In this document: in pieces, positions 17,985-26,117 of the stretch
Layout of the letters: each line of letters begins with the position of its first letter
Numbering within the stretch: position 1 is the first letter of the stretch
NCBI GenBank assembly: GCA_004322085.1
Contig: SCRR01000054.1
Coordinates: forward strand, 1-54,676
Reading direction: 5' to 3'
Length of the DNA: 54,676 nt
Source of the DNA: Burkholderiaceae bacterium
GTDB lineage: Bacteria > Pseudomonadota > Gammaproteobacteria > Burkholderiales > Burkholderiaceae_C
Notes under the pieces: generated by a model
Told to the model about the DNA's origin: nothing
Seen by the model: only the letters and a program-made list of their open reading frames with translations
The model's database searches: none
Made by a program: the position numbers and the translations under genes

Positions 17985-18998
17985 TCATGGAGGCGACTCG
18001 GGAGTCGGTTTGCCCTGTTCTCCGGGAGCGAAGTTCGCGGACGGCTTTGCCGTCTTGTGGACGGGGGCCCGCTCTTCGGGGCGTGCTTTGACGTATGACG
18101 TTGCCTGCCCGATTCCACGGGAGCCGTAATACTTTAAGTTCGTCTGATCCGACAGGTGTCCCATCAACGCCGCGATCTCGTCGAGGTCACGATGTGAGCG
18201 CCGCAGGTTAGCCGCGAACTGGTGCCGGAACGTATACAAGGTGGGTGACTTCCCCTTGAGCTTTGCGTGCTTGACCGCGCGCCGCAGGGTCGTCGACGCA
18301 GCCAGGTAAATGTGTTTGAAACTTTCTCCATTTCGCATGCGGGCCTGCAGTTGCGAGAAGAAATCCTGACACGCTTCCGTCACAGCTCGATGTTCGGCCG
18401 GCATGACGAGAGTACGTGAGCGTCCGTTGCCTCTTCCGTTCGTCGCCTTAGCGTTATGCACGGTTACGGTTCCAGTACCGTCTTCGGCAGTGGAGAAGAT
18501 CGCGGTTTCGTATTCGCAAGGTCGCAGTCCCAGGTACAGACTGACGGTCGACCAGAGCGCCACGAAGCGTGAAGCCTCGGTGTCGTTTTGCGATAGCACG
18601 TTGAGCACCTTGCGTTGCGTGCTCACACGGATCCCATGTGCCTTTTCAGAAGATGTAGCCGAGGGAATATCGTCTCGCGTGCCCCAGCGAATTTCGCGGA
18701 TCTGTTGTGCGACATCAGGCATCCCGCGTGCTTCGAACGTGTAGGCCGACGCGGCACGGTAGAGCGCTGAGGTAGCGGGACGCAAGTGCTGCGTTTTTTC
18801 TTGCAACCAATCGACGTAACCGGCAATCGATTGGATGTCACCCGACTCTCGCACGTATCTCTTCATCAGCAGGTCGGCACGATCCAAATAGGCCCGCTCT
18901 GTTTCCGCCGTTCGTCCGTCCTTTGTCGAGTTCAACACAGGTTGTTCCCGCTTCGTTCTGGACACCCCATTTCTCCCGCCATCATCCGATTCACTCAT
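17985..18998 (-). CDS. Tyrosine recombinase/integrase
   Basis: A 337-residue protein from ATG 18998. A SAM-like N-terminal half (TERAYLDRADLLMKRY) is followed by a catalytic half. Visible are GLRPCEYE (first Arg), LYTFRHQFAANLRR (Arg of the second box, with Tyr in place of the usual first His), GHLSDQTNLKYYG (second His and catalytic Tyr, one of two adjacent). A charged, Pro-rich tail follows. An upstream in-frame ATG at 19121 would add 41 residues coded by a G-rich tract and is less likely. It is divergent from dotD with the 12-mer array between, so it may be the recombinase or resolvase of the conjugative element. Confidence 0.8.
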   Translation of the reverse strand: MSESDDGGRNGVSRTKREQPVLNSTKDGRTAETERAYLDRADLLMKRYVRESGDIQSIAGYVDWLQEKTQHLRPATSALYRAASAYTFEARGMPDVAQQIREIRWGTRDDIPSATSSEKAHGIRVSTQRKVLNVLSQNDTEASRFVALWSTVSLYLGLRPCEYETAIFSTAEDGTGTVTVHNAKATNGRGNGRSRTLVMPAEHRAVTEACQDFFSQLQARMRNGESFKHIYLAASTTLRRAVKHAKLKGKSPTLYTFRHQFAANLRRSHRDLDEIAALMGHLSDQTNLKYYGSRGIGQATSYVKARPEERAPVHKTAKPSANFAPGEQGKPTPESPP

Positions 18999-19263
18999 CA
19001 CACAACTCTCATCCTTCCCGAACACCAAGCCAACTGATTTTCGCCAACAACATCTCACTTCCTGAGCACATCTCACCCACTCACTTCTGACGCTCTCCTC
19101 CCCCGCCTCCACCCCAAACAATCTCTACTTCATTTCACTCCCTCACCCCTACAAAACCTTCGAAACGCACATCCACCCCCTCATCCCCACCAAAACAAAT
19201 GTCTCATCTTCACCCCAAATTCACGCCTCACCTACTTCCTGTTACTGGGACACGCATGTAATT
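18999..19263. other. Extremely G-poor, pyrimidine-rich upstream region
   Basis: For about 230 nt the + strand is nearly free of G outside a few bases, with repeated CAC/CTC/CCCC words. It is the transcribed upstream region of the integrase on the - strand, where it reads as a purine-rich leader. No gene or clear promoter was recognised. Confidence 0.5.
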
Positions 19264-19313
19264 GTGAAATGCGACACCGATTTTTACCATTTCGAAGGGC
19301 AAATCGGGGGTGT

Positions 19314-19467
19314 GGGCCTCAGTTTGAGCCCCACTTTGGGCCTCACTTGGTACGGTTTCTGGGTTAATGGGGCTCACTTTGGGCCCCACTTTCGTCTTCT
19401 ATGGCTCACTGTGGGCCCCACTTCGGATCGAACTTCCCTGGGTGGGGCCTAGTCTGGGCCCCAGTTG
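19314..19467 (+). repeat. Nine degenerate 12-bp repeats, consensus GGGCCYCACTTT
   Basis: Units begin at 19314, 19326, 19338, 19369, 19381, 19401, 19413, 19444 and 19456 (the sixth is one base short). The first three are in tandem; the others form abutting pairs. Start-to-start gaps between groups are 31, 20 and 31 nt, so positions repeat with a 75-nt period. Most contain GGGCCCC or GGGCCTC. The array lies between the divergent integrase and dotD and resembles protein-binding iterons. Role unknown. Confidence 0.85.
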
Positions 19468-19591
19468 GCTTAGGTCCTTGTTCCGGGGACTTCCGCCACG
19501 AACCTACCTTTGGGAGCTGATCAGGGGACAACCTATACGCTCGGCAAAAGCTCCGGGGTAGGCTTTGTGCCTACTTCAGAAGTACTCGCGC

Positions 19592-20067
19592 ATGTTCCGA
19601 TCCCCCTCCCTGTTTGTGGCAATGACCCTGGCTCTCGCGGGGTCGCAACCCAGCCCAAACCCGTTCCCCCGGACCCTGCATTGGTGGCGCTGGCGAGTGC
19701 GGCAAAAGAGGTCCAGCACAGCTGGAATGTTCTCGCCGGAATCGACCAGCACGAGCATCCGGGAGATGTCGATTATCTCGACGATTACGGTGCCAATTAT
19801 TTAGCTTCCATGAAGCTTCCGGTGACGGTCAAATGGGCGGGACCGATCGGCCCGCTCGTGGCCTTGCTTGCACGTGAGGCGAACGTCAGTCCGTCGGTGG
19901 TCGGTTCGCCTCCGCCGAGCCCGATCCTGGTGTACATCAACGCCGTGAACGAACCCGTCGGCGACGTTCTGCGGGACGTCGGATTCCAGGCCGGCAAACG
20001 CGCCGGCGTGCGTGTCATTCCGTTCAACGGTGGGGAACGGGTGGAGCTGGTTTATGCGAATCCGTAA
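19592..20067 (+). pseudogene. dotD: DotD/TraH-like T4BSS lipoprotein, frameshift at lipobox
   Basis: From ATG 19592 the frame reads a signal peptide (MFRSPSLFVAMTLALAG). The mature part, from ATQPKPVPP to the TAA at 20065, lies in another frame. Inserting a single G after T19643 joins them as LALAGCATQP, a perfect lipobox. The mature part has the DotD-typical end: LPVTVKWAGPIGPLVALLA, VYINAVNEPVGDVLRDVG, VIPFNGGERVELVY. From family knowledge DotD is an outer-membrane lipoprotein of the type IVB core that localises DotH. Either the gene has lost one base or the sequence has an error. It overlaps dotC by 14 nt. Confidence 0.8.
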
Positions 20068-20899
20068 CCTCGTTTGGGTGATCGTCAGTGCGACGATCTG
20101 TGCGCACGTGGGAGCGTGTCTGGCCGATACGGCGGCGCCACTTCCAGCGCCGTTGGTCGCACTCGAAAACGGATCGGCGATGGACAACGATGCGCCCCCT
20201 GCACAACAGACCACGGTGCAGAGTGATCTGTCGGCGAAGCTGCACGGCGGGTTGCGGCTTGAGAGCATCCAGACGGAGGGCTTGCGGGACGGAACACAAG
20301 CCGGCCTTGCGTGGCGCTACGGGCAGATCGAAGCCCTGCTGAATGCACAGTCGTTGCAGCTGGATCAGGTCTACGATTTCAGCAAGGTGATGATCAACAG
20401 CTACGTGCTGCCGCCCGTCATCTCCGTCGTCCACAACGTGCTCCGACAGGATGACGACAACACAGCGCGCGTCACGCGTGTGGGCTATCGCATCGAGTAC
20501 CCGGCGCGCATCGTGACGGTTCCACCGCAGTGGCGCAGTTTCCTCATCAAGTCTTTCCAGCCGCCGCAGCCCCCCAGCCAGGTGATCCTCCCCCACAATG
20601 CCACCGAGCAGAAGATCTGGAAGGCGGCGGTGGCGAAGGGATGGGCGCGTGGCGTTATGCAAGCCGACGCGGTTTTCTCCGGTTCTTTGTCGCTGCTGAC
20701 GAGTACCTACACCGGCATGCTCAAATACAAGGAACTGCTGCGTGAAGGCATCGTGACGGAACCGGTGACGGCACGCACCGACCTGGGCGTCATGATCGAT
20801 GGTCACGAACTGAATGTCGGCGACACGCTGTTTCGTTTGACGAAGAACAGCCGCTTCCAGCCGGTCAACCGTTGGCAGCCGAAGCTTCAGAAGGATTGA
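20054..20899 (+). CDS. dotC: DotC/TraI-like T4BSS lipoprotein
   Basis: A 281-residue protein from ATG 20054. The signal peptide ends in HVGAC, a workable lipobox (Cys ~residue 22). The mature part carries the conserved DotC blocks WRYGQIEALLNAQ, VYDFSKVMINSYVLPPVI, YRIEYPARIVTVPP, LPHNATEQKIWK, WARGVMQADAVF and LGVMIDGHELNVGDTL. From family knowledge DotC is an outer-membrane core lipoprotein of Dot/Icm and of IncI conjugation (TraI in R64). It overlaps the dotD 3' end, as in dotDCB operons. The third expected gene, dotB, is absent: an IS256 element begins 43 nt after the dotC stop. Confidence 0.88.
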   Translation: MRIRNLVWVIVSATICAHVGACLADTAAPLPAPLVALENGSAMDNDAPPAQQTTVQSDLSAKLHGGLRLESIQTEGLRDGTQAGLAWRYGQIEALLNAQSLQLDQVYDFSKVMINSYVLPPVISVVHNVLRQDDDNTARVTRVGYRIEYPARIVTVPPQWRSFLIKSFQPPQPPSQVILPHNATEQKIWKAAVAKGWARGVMQADAVFSGSLSLLTSTYTGMLKYKELLREGIVTEPVTARTDLGVMIDGHELNVGDTLFRLTKNSRFQPVNRWQPKLQKD

Positions 20900-20941
20900 T
20901 CCACGGAAGCGCTTCGAAGATGAATTCATCCACTCCCGTTA

Positions 20942-22292
20942 GATTGTGTCCCGCCTCGTGGTGTAGCTTCTGGCTGGATGGCCTGCGGGCGGGCTTGAGC
21001 TGCGGCGATCAGTCTGCCATGGCGGGCAACTCGGCGGCGGGTTGAGCGATCATATCGCTCAGCGTGTCCCGTGGCATGTAGCGGGCACGCTGTACGACCC
21101 ATTCGTCGGTCTGCTCAAGCAGGATCGCGCCGACCAGGCGTTTGATTGACGGTTCATTGGGGAAGATGCCGACGACCTCGGTGCGGCGCTTAATCTCGTG
21201 GTTCAGGCGTTCGATGGGGTTCGTGCTGTGCAGCTTGGTGCGGTGCGCTACGGGGAAGGTCATGTATGCCAGCACGTCGTTCTCCGCGCTGTCCATCAGC
21301 TCCGCGAGTTTGGGTACGATGGGGCGGAGTTGATCGGCGACGCGTCGCCACTGCTCGCGGGCCGCCTGCGGCGTGTCCTGGACGAAGGCGGTGGCGATGA
21401 AGGCGGCGACGACGCGTTTGCCACGCTTGCCGGCATAGGCCAGAGCGTTGCGCATGAAGTGCACGCGGCAGCGTTGCCACGCGCAGCTCAGCACCTTGGA
21501 GACCGCGGCCTTGATGCCGCCGGGGTTGTCGGAGATCACGAGCTGCACCTCGCGCAGGCCGCGGTGCATCAGGCTGCGCACGAATGCCGTCCAGAACGGT
21601 TCAGCTTCCGACGCCCCGATGTCCAGGCCCAGCACCTCACGTCGACCATCCGCGTTGACGCCGACGGCGACGATCACCACCCGGCCCTCCTGGCGGGTCT
21701 TCACGTAGGTGGCGTCGATCCACAGGTACGGCCAGTCACCTTCAATGGGGCGCTGGAGGAACGCGTCCACGCGCGCGTCGATCTCGCCGCACAGGCGCGA
21801 GACCTCGCTCTTCGACACCCCCGTGCCGCCCATGGCCTGCACCAAGGCATCGACTGAGCGTGTCGACACGCCCTGGATGTAGGCTTCCTGGATCACCGCT
21901 GTCAGGGCCTTCTCGGTCATCCGCCGCAGCTCGATGAAGCTCGGGAAATAGCGACCCGAACGCAGCTTCGGGATGCGCAGCTCAGCCATCCCGGCGCGCG
22001 TCTACCAGTCGCGCTCGCGGTAGCCGTTGCGCTGCACCCGCCGAGCTGGGTTCTTCTCGCTATAGCCGGCACCGGTGCGAACCTCGACCTCCCCTTCCAT
22101 CAGCCGCTGGCTGGCGAAGCCGATCATCTCCCGCAGCACATCGGCGTCCGCGCTCTTCTCCAGCAGTCCTTGCAAGTGCATCATCTCTTCTGTCATCGGT
22201 GGGTCCTCTGTTGGGTTCAGGTGTGCAAACCAAACCCTAAACCCGAGAACCACCGGTGACCTCAGGCCTACACCACGTGATGGGACACAACC
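20942..22292 (-). mobile_element. IS256-family insertion sequence with terminal inverted repeats
   Basis: The right end (+ strand 20944-20967) begins TTGTGTCCCGCCTCGTGG and the left end (- strand 22290-22268) begins TTGTGTCCCATCACGTGG; both continue GTGTAG, giving ~23-bp imperfect inverted repeats. About 1.35 kb in all, with one transposase gene. Flanking sequence is CTCCCGTTA on the left and CTCCCGCCT on the right, so a target duplication is only partly visible. It sits immediately after dotC. Confidence 0.85.
21009..22196 (-). pseudogene. IS256-family transposase interrupted by one TAG codon
   Basis: From ATG 22196 the frame runs through KSADADVLREMIGFAS to RNGYRERDW, meets TAG at 22004-22002, then continues in the same frame through ELRIPKL to the stop at 21009. 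The total is 395 codons plus stop, the usual family length. The DDE residues look intact after the TAG: Asp in [10 protein letters not shown], Asp in LVISDNPGG and Glu in [13 protein letters not shown]. Without readthrough, ATG 21989 could give a 326-residue protein lacking the N-terminal region, which probably cannot bind the ends. Confidence 0.88.
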
Positions 22293-22429
22293 CTCCCGCC
22301 TCCCGCTGGTGCAACGCTGCGTGACAAGGTCACGGAGAAATTGCGGGCGGCCGGTATTCCTTGCCCAAAGCACTTCCAGAAGCCCCAGCGGCGGCGGTTC
22401 TCCACCCCGTCGTTTCAATGCGTCGATGA

Positions 22430-22710
22430 CCCTACCTCGCGCTGTGAGGCCAGCTGTAACCGCCTGTAGTACGCCGCCTGCGACAGGCCGGTTATGTCAC
22501 AAGTGCACGTGATGAAGAGCTTTGTTGCAATCAGCTCCTCAGTCACCTCATGCTTGGCCAGCAGCGTCAGGATTTTCGGCCCAGTACATCTTTGATAGCT
22601 GGGTTCTCCTGGGTCAGGTCCGCGTACATGCGCTTGAGCCGGGCGTTCTCGGCCTCCAGCTCGCGCAGCCAACGAAGCACGGAGAGTTCCACTCCGACGT
22701 ACTTCGCCTT
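22430..22710 (-). pseudogene. IS3-family transposase remnant (OrfA end, OrfB start)
   Basis: The frame 22710-22567 reads KYVGVELSVLRWLRELE, then ARLKRMYADLTQENPAIKDVL and a stop, the OrfA C-terminus of an IS407-like IS3 element. Beyond it, in another frame, CDITGLSQAAYYRRLQ matches the start of OrfB. Everything else is gone. Confidence 0.7.
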
Positions 22711-22951
22711 CTACAGACGGGCGCACCTATTGTATTTTCGAACAAAACGTGATAAGCGGCCAACGTTTTCATTCGACGGAATTACCGAAATCAATTCCTT
22801 AATTGACAACAGATAGAGAGAGACTATCCGTAATCTACGCATAATCAAATAGTTAACATGAAACGAGGCCAAGTGAGATTCTTGGGGGGCGGTGTACTGC
22901 GGACGCCGGAGGTGTCGTAATGTTGTGGACGGTCCATCACCGGATGTCGTC

Positions 22952-23203
22952 ATGCCCTTCCATCTCCCCCCTCCCACCAACCTGGATACCCTGCCAAATG
23001 GCTGCCTTATCCCCGTACGAGATGTAGCTCGGTATACCGGGATCGCCATCCCCACGATATGGCGCTGGAGCGCCTCCGGGCGGTTCCCTCGCGCAATCCG
23101 GATCGGCAGTCGGTGCACGCGGTGGCGCATCCACGAGGTCCGAGCGTGGATCTCCGACCCTACCGGCTGGGGGACGCCCCACGCCACGGAGGATAGCCAG
23201 TGA
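22952..23203 (+). CDS. AlpA-family excisionase-like regulator
   Basis: An 83-residue protein with a MerR/AlpA-type helix-turn-helix: LIPVRDVARYTGIAIPTIWR, then SGRFPRAIRIGSRCTRWR and HEVRAWISDP. From family knowledge AlpA proteins switch on excision of integrated elements or control ICE genes. ATG 22952 was chosen because the conserved domain starts about 20 residues later; upstream in-frame sequence from 22892 looks non-coding. No partner integrase lies beside it; the nearest recombinase is 4 kb away across the IS256 element. Confidence 0.75.
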   Translation: MPFHLPPPTNLDTLPNGCLIPVRDVARYTGIAIPTIWRWSASGRFPRAIRIGSRCTRWRIHEVRAWISDPTGWGTPHATEDSQ

Positions 23204-23212
23204 ATACCCGGG

Positions 23213-23300
23213 AATTACGGCGACGCCACGACTACAACAAGGTGCGACCTCACAGTAGCCGTGGCCGTATCCCGCCGGACAAGTTCCGGCAAACTTCAAA
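23213..23300 (+). pseudogene. IS3-family OrfB C-terminal scrap
   Basis: The frame reads RHDYNKVRPHSSRGRIPP followed by DKF, the end of an IS3-type transposase (usual form DYNxVRPHSSLGxxPPxxF). It begins about 10 nt after the AlpA-like stop, so an IS has come and gone here. Confidence 0.7.
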
Positions 23301-23418
23301 CGATCGCAGGAGGTCACGACCAACAAGCAGACCGATGCAGCAGCAACCCTCATCCCACGAACTGCCCACTTATCCTGGGGACAGCGTTCGGGTGCGGGTC
23401 ATTGCTCTCGAACTCAAT

Positions 23419-23748
23419 TCACCCAACAAGCCGTGATTTCGGTGACACATTTCGAGCGGCCGTACGAGGTCGAATGTGTTTCACGATATCTCCGATGTCG
23501 CGCTGGGCTGTTTCAAGTTCGTAATTCTTCTGGAGATTCATCCAGCTCTGCGGGTCAGTGCCAAAGTAACGCGCCAGACGCAGTGCCGTATCTGCGCTGA
23601 TACCGCGACGCTCACGCACGATTTCGTTGATACGCGCGGGAGTCACGTCGACTGCATGGGCAAGCGCCGTGCTGGACAACCCGAACGGCACCATGAACTC
23701 CTCGCGCAGGATTTCGCCTGGATGGATTGGAGGAAGTATTGCGGTCAT
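23419..23748 (-). CDS. higA: HigA-family antitoxin
   Basis: A 109-residue XRE-type protein from ATG 23748. LPPIHPGEILREEFM is the hallmark HigA N-terminus, followed by an HTH (STALAHAVDVTPARINEIV) and DTALRLARYFGTDPQSWMNLQ. An in-frame start at 23799 would overlap higB and lacks the conserved beginning. It lies 10 nt downstream of higB in the toxin-first order usual for this family. It should neutralise HigB and repress the operon through the palindrome upstream of higB. Confidence 0.9.
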   Translation of the reverse strand: MTAILPPIHPGEILREEFMVPFGLSSTALAHAVDVTPARINEIVRERRGISADTALRLARYFGTDPQSWMNLQKNYELETAQRDIGDIVKHIRPRTAARNVSPKSRLVG

Positions 23749-23758
23749 CTCGTGTTCC

Positions 23759-24037
23759 TCAGTGGTAATCGACCAATTCGACATCGAAGACATCACCATC
23801 GCTCCATCGAAAGATCACGCGGTATTGGTCATTGATGCGAATGCTGTACAGCCCCGCCCGGTCTCCCTTCAGCACCTCCAGACGGTTGCCCGGTGGCACA
23901 CGCAGGAAGTTCAACGTCGCTGCCGCGTTGAGCTGCGCGAGCTTGCGCCGCGCTACCGTTTCGATGTTCACAAATTTGCGGACTCGGTTACCCAAGAAAA
24001 GTGCTTCAGTGTCCTTGTCAGCGAAAGTTCGTATCAC
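23759..24037 (-). CDS. higB: HigB-family RelE-fold mRNA interferase toxin
   Basis: A 92-residue toxin starting at GTG 24037. MIRTFADKDTEALF, the ARRKLAQLNAA helix, LRVPPGNRLEVLKGDRAGLYSIRIN and QYRVIFRW match HigB/RelE. The family's ribosome-dependent RNase surface (GLYSIRINDQYR...FRW) is intact. Unlike the dinJ-yafQ pair at 9.3-9.8 kb, this module has no visible damage. It probably stabilises the element. Confidence 0.9.
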   Translation of the reverse strand: MIRTFADKDTEALFLGNRVRKFVNIETVARRKLAQLNAAATLNFLRVPPGNRLEVLKGDRAGLYSIRINDQYRVIFRWSDGDVFDVELVDYH

Positions 24038-24042
24038 GTTTG

Positions 24043-24057
24043 TATCGTATAGCGATA
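24043..24057. promoter_or_regulatory. Palindromic operator candidate for higBA
   Basis: TATCG-TATAG-CGATA is a perfect 5-5-5 palindrome 6 nt upstream of the higB start codon, with a further ATAT-tcg-ATAT next to it. Position suits HigA autorepression; binding is inferred. Confidence 0.5.
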
Positions 24058-24059
24058 TT

Positions 24060-24949
24060 CGATATTCAACAACTTGACTTCGAATGCGAACGTTACCCGC
24101 CCGTCAGCTTATATGTAGGCAGCCCGCACCAGATCGAACGCGTGTTCATCGTTACCCAGCCGCAGCCATACCCGATTTCGATTGCACTCCTGGGATCATT
24201 TTTCGATCATCCGCAACCCGTCGCATCGTCCCATCAAGTACCTGCCCGGCGGCGGCTTCCGTCATAGTGTCCCGTTCCGGTTGCTTGGCTCCCCATGAGC
24301 CACTGTCGTCAGCAGGGACGGCGTCAGGAGCGTTCGTACCCGTAAGGGCCGGAACGCCTTGGCGCCTGCTGACAGACTCTGATCAGCGGGCACCAAGCTT
24401 GTCAGCCTGCGAGGCTCTTACGCGATGCATTTCGGCATCCACCGATAGCGATGCCTGCTGCGCAGGCGCTGATGGCCCGGCCAATCAGGCTGACCCAGGC
24501 ACGGCGGCGCTTTGGTCATCACCACCTGCATGACTCGCTGCGCTCGGAGTCTCCTGCCTCGAACCACAAATGCGTGTATCGGCTGTACCATGAAACCAGC
24601 CTAGCCCCCGAAGCGGCTCGGAAAAACTGAGGGCGTCTCAGGCGACTCTCACCCAGCGCCGTGGTAGCTTAGACAAACGATTCGAGTACCGATGCGGGCA
24701 TAGGGACGTCCTTCAGCCGATTTGTATCCTATCCTGTATCCCCACATCCAGCCGTAAATATTTTTACTAAAATAAACAATAGTTTATAAATTGTATCGCC
24801 GAACAGGTGCAGAACGTGGAATAAACGTCTGCTGCTTTTCATGGCCTCCATGCGCGTTATGGGCGTGATGCCGCACCGTGGCACGGGGATGGCAACAGAA
24901 GTTCACGCCACGCGCTAATCCGGGAGCTGGAACAAACTCGGGAGCCACC
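24060..24949. other. ~890-nt junction region without a confident gene
   Basis: No gene could be supported. The stretch to about 24560 has open frames with no recognisable product. Around 24720-24800 there is an AT-rich patch (ATATTTTTACTAAAATAAAC) after a TGTATCC direct repeat (24724 and 24736 area). Because genes upstream are mobile or degraded and genes downstream are backbone, an element end (att site) may lie here, but none was identified. Confidence 0.35.
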
Positions 24950-25948
24950 ATGAATATGCTTGGAATCTTCGAACGCGGGCTGCAGCGGGATCGTGCCAGG
25001 CGGGTCGAAGTGGGAGAGCCCCTCTCAGGCAGTCTTGACGCCATCTGGCAAGATGAATCCAGACGCCGGCTTGTCGCCTGCCGCAAGAAGTCAGTGCAAG
25101 GCGTACCGGCCGAAGGCGACGTACCCGCCGCCTTCGTGCTGGGCGCGAAGGACTCGGAAATGATCTTGATCGCGTCGCTGCTGCACGCGGCGGAGGCGCA
25201 CGTCGGCGTTGCCACGCGGCGCGGCAAGCGCGTGTATCCAGGCAATGCCTATCGTGCCGACCCACCGGCGGCACCCCTGCTGGCGGGCGTCACGGTTTAC
25301 GCGGTGGAATGCGGGTGGGCCGGGGAGGGTGCGAACGTCGTGCACATCGACCACCACCGGCCGGGCGATGCCGGCTACGGCCGGCCACCGCGCGAATATT
25401 TTTCCGCCGCGTCCATTGGGCAAGTGCTGGCGGTGCTCGAACGTGACTTGACCGACGCCGGAAGAGCCTCCGACTGGCGGGTGCTGCAGCAACGCTTCGG
25501 TGCTGAAGCGCGCCTCGTCGCTGCGGCTGACCACTGTCTGGGCGCGGCCTACCGCGGCGCATGCCCCGGCGTCGACCCGCAGGAACTGATGGCGTGGTGC
25601 GTGCGCGGCCGCGCGGTTTTCGAGCATCGTGCGGAAACAGAAGTGGAAGCCGATGTACAAGCCGCCTGCCATGTGATCCGCGAACGGGCCGTGGATGGCC
25701 TGGCCGATTTGCGGACGCTGCCCGGCGGCACGGTGCCGGAAGCGCCGCAGGCCGCGTGTCGCTGCGGTATCGCGGTGCTCACGCGCGTGGTGGACCGCGA
25801 AGGGCGCGAGAAGATCGGCCTGCTGGGCGCGACGGCGGCACAGGTGGAACGCTTTCTGGCGGGCCGGCTCGTGCCCGGCCTTGCGGGTTGCTACGGCGAC
25901 CCGGCACGTGGTTTTGCCGGCGGTTACGTGGTGCCGGGCAAGACATGA
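24950..25948 (+). CDS. DHH-motif hypothetical protein
   Basis: A 332-residue soluble protein from ATG 24950, with GGGAG a few nt upstream. It contains VVHIDHHRPGD at about residue 128, followed by GYGRPPREYFSAASIGQV, and a second acidic/His set around AAADHCLGAAY. The IDHHRPGD segment resembles the DHH motif of DHH-family phosphoesterases, but other family motifs are not clear, so catalysis is uncertain. It may simply be a conserved hypothetical. It is the first backbone gene after the accessory region and is transcribed toward the convergent ABC gene. Confidence 0.55.
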   Translation: MNMLGIFERGLQRDRARRVEVGEPLSGSLDAIWQDESRRRLVACRKKSVQGVPAEGDVPAAFVLGAKDSEMILIASLLHAAEAHVGVATRRGKRVYPGNAYRADPPAAPLLAGVTVYAVECGWAGEGANVVHIDHHRPGDAGYGRPPREYFSAASIGQVLAVLERDLTDAGRASDWRVLQQRFGAEARLVAAADHCLGAAYRGACPGVDPQELMAWCVRGRAVFEHRAETEVEADVQAACHVIRERAVDGLADLRTLPGGTVPEAPQAACRCGIAVLTRVVDREGREKIGLLGATAAQVERFLAGRLVPGLAGCYGDPARGFAGGYVVPGKT

Positions 25949-25966
25949 AAGCCGCTCACAAGGGTC

Positions 25967-25999
25967 AAGAACTTTACGTGAGGGCTTCAGGAAGTTCTT
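25967..25999 (+). terminator. Weak hairpin between convergent genes
   Basis: AAGAACTT and AAGTTCTT form an 8-bp stem around a 17-nt loop, followed by AATAA. There is no T-tract, so this may be only an inverted repeat. Confidence 0.3.
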
Positions 26000-26117
26000 A
26001 ATAACCGTCGCGAGCGAAGGCAGGTCGCGCGAGGACGGAGCGGAGGAACCGGAGTGTACGTGGGGGTACATGAGGATTCCGAGCACCGCCCTCGCGCGAG
26101 ATGTCGAGCGCAGCAGG

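Noticed and set aside
19314-19467. 12-mer array as a CRISPR
   Set aside because: Units are 12 nt, mostly abutting and degenerate, with no spacers of uniform length and no cas genes.
20933-22301. Clean target-site duplication for the IS256 element
   Set aside because: Flanks share only CTCCCG; the following bases differ, so it could be chance.
24060-24949. Element attachment site (attR) at the island-backbone junction
   Set aside because: No tRNA or other usual target and no second copy of any candidate core was found in the window.
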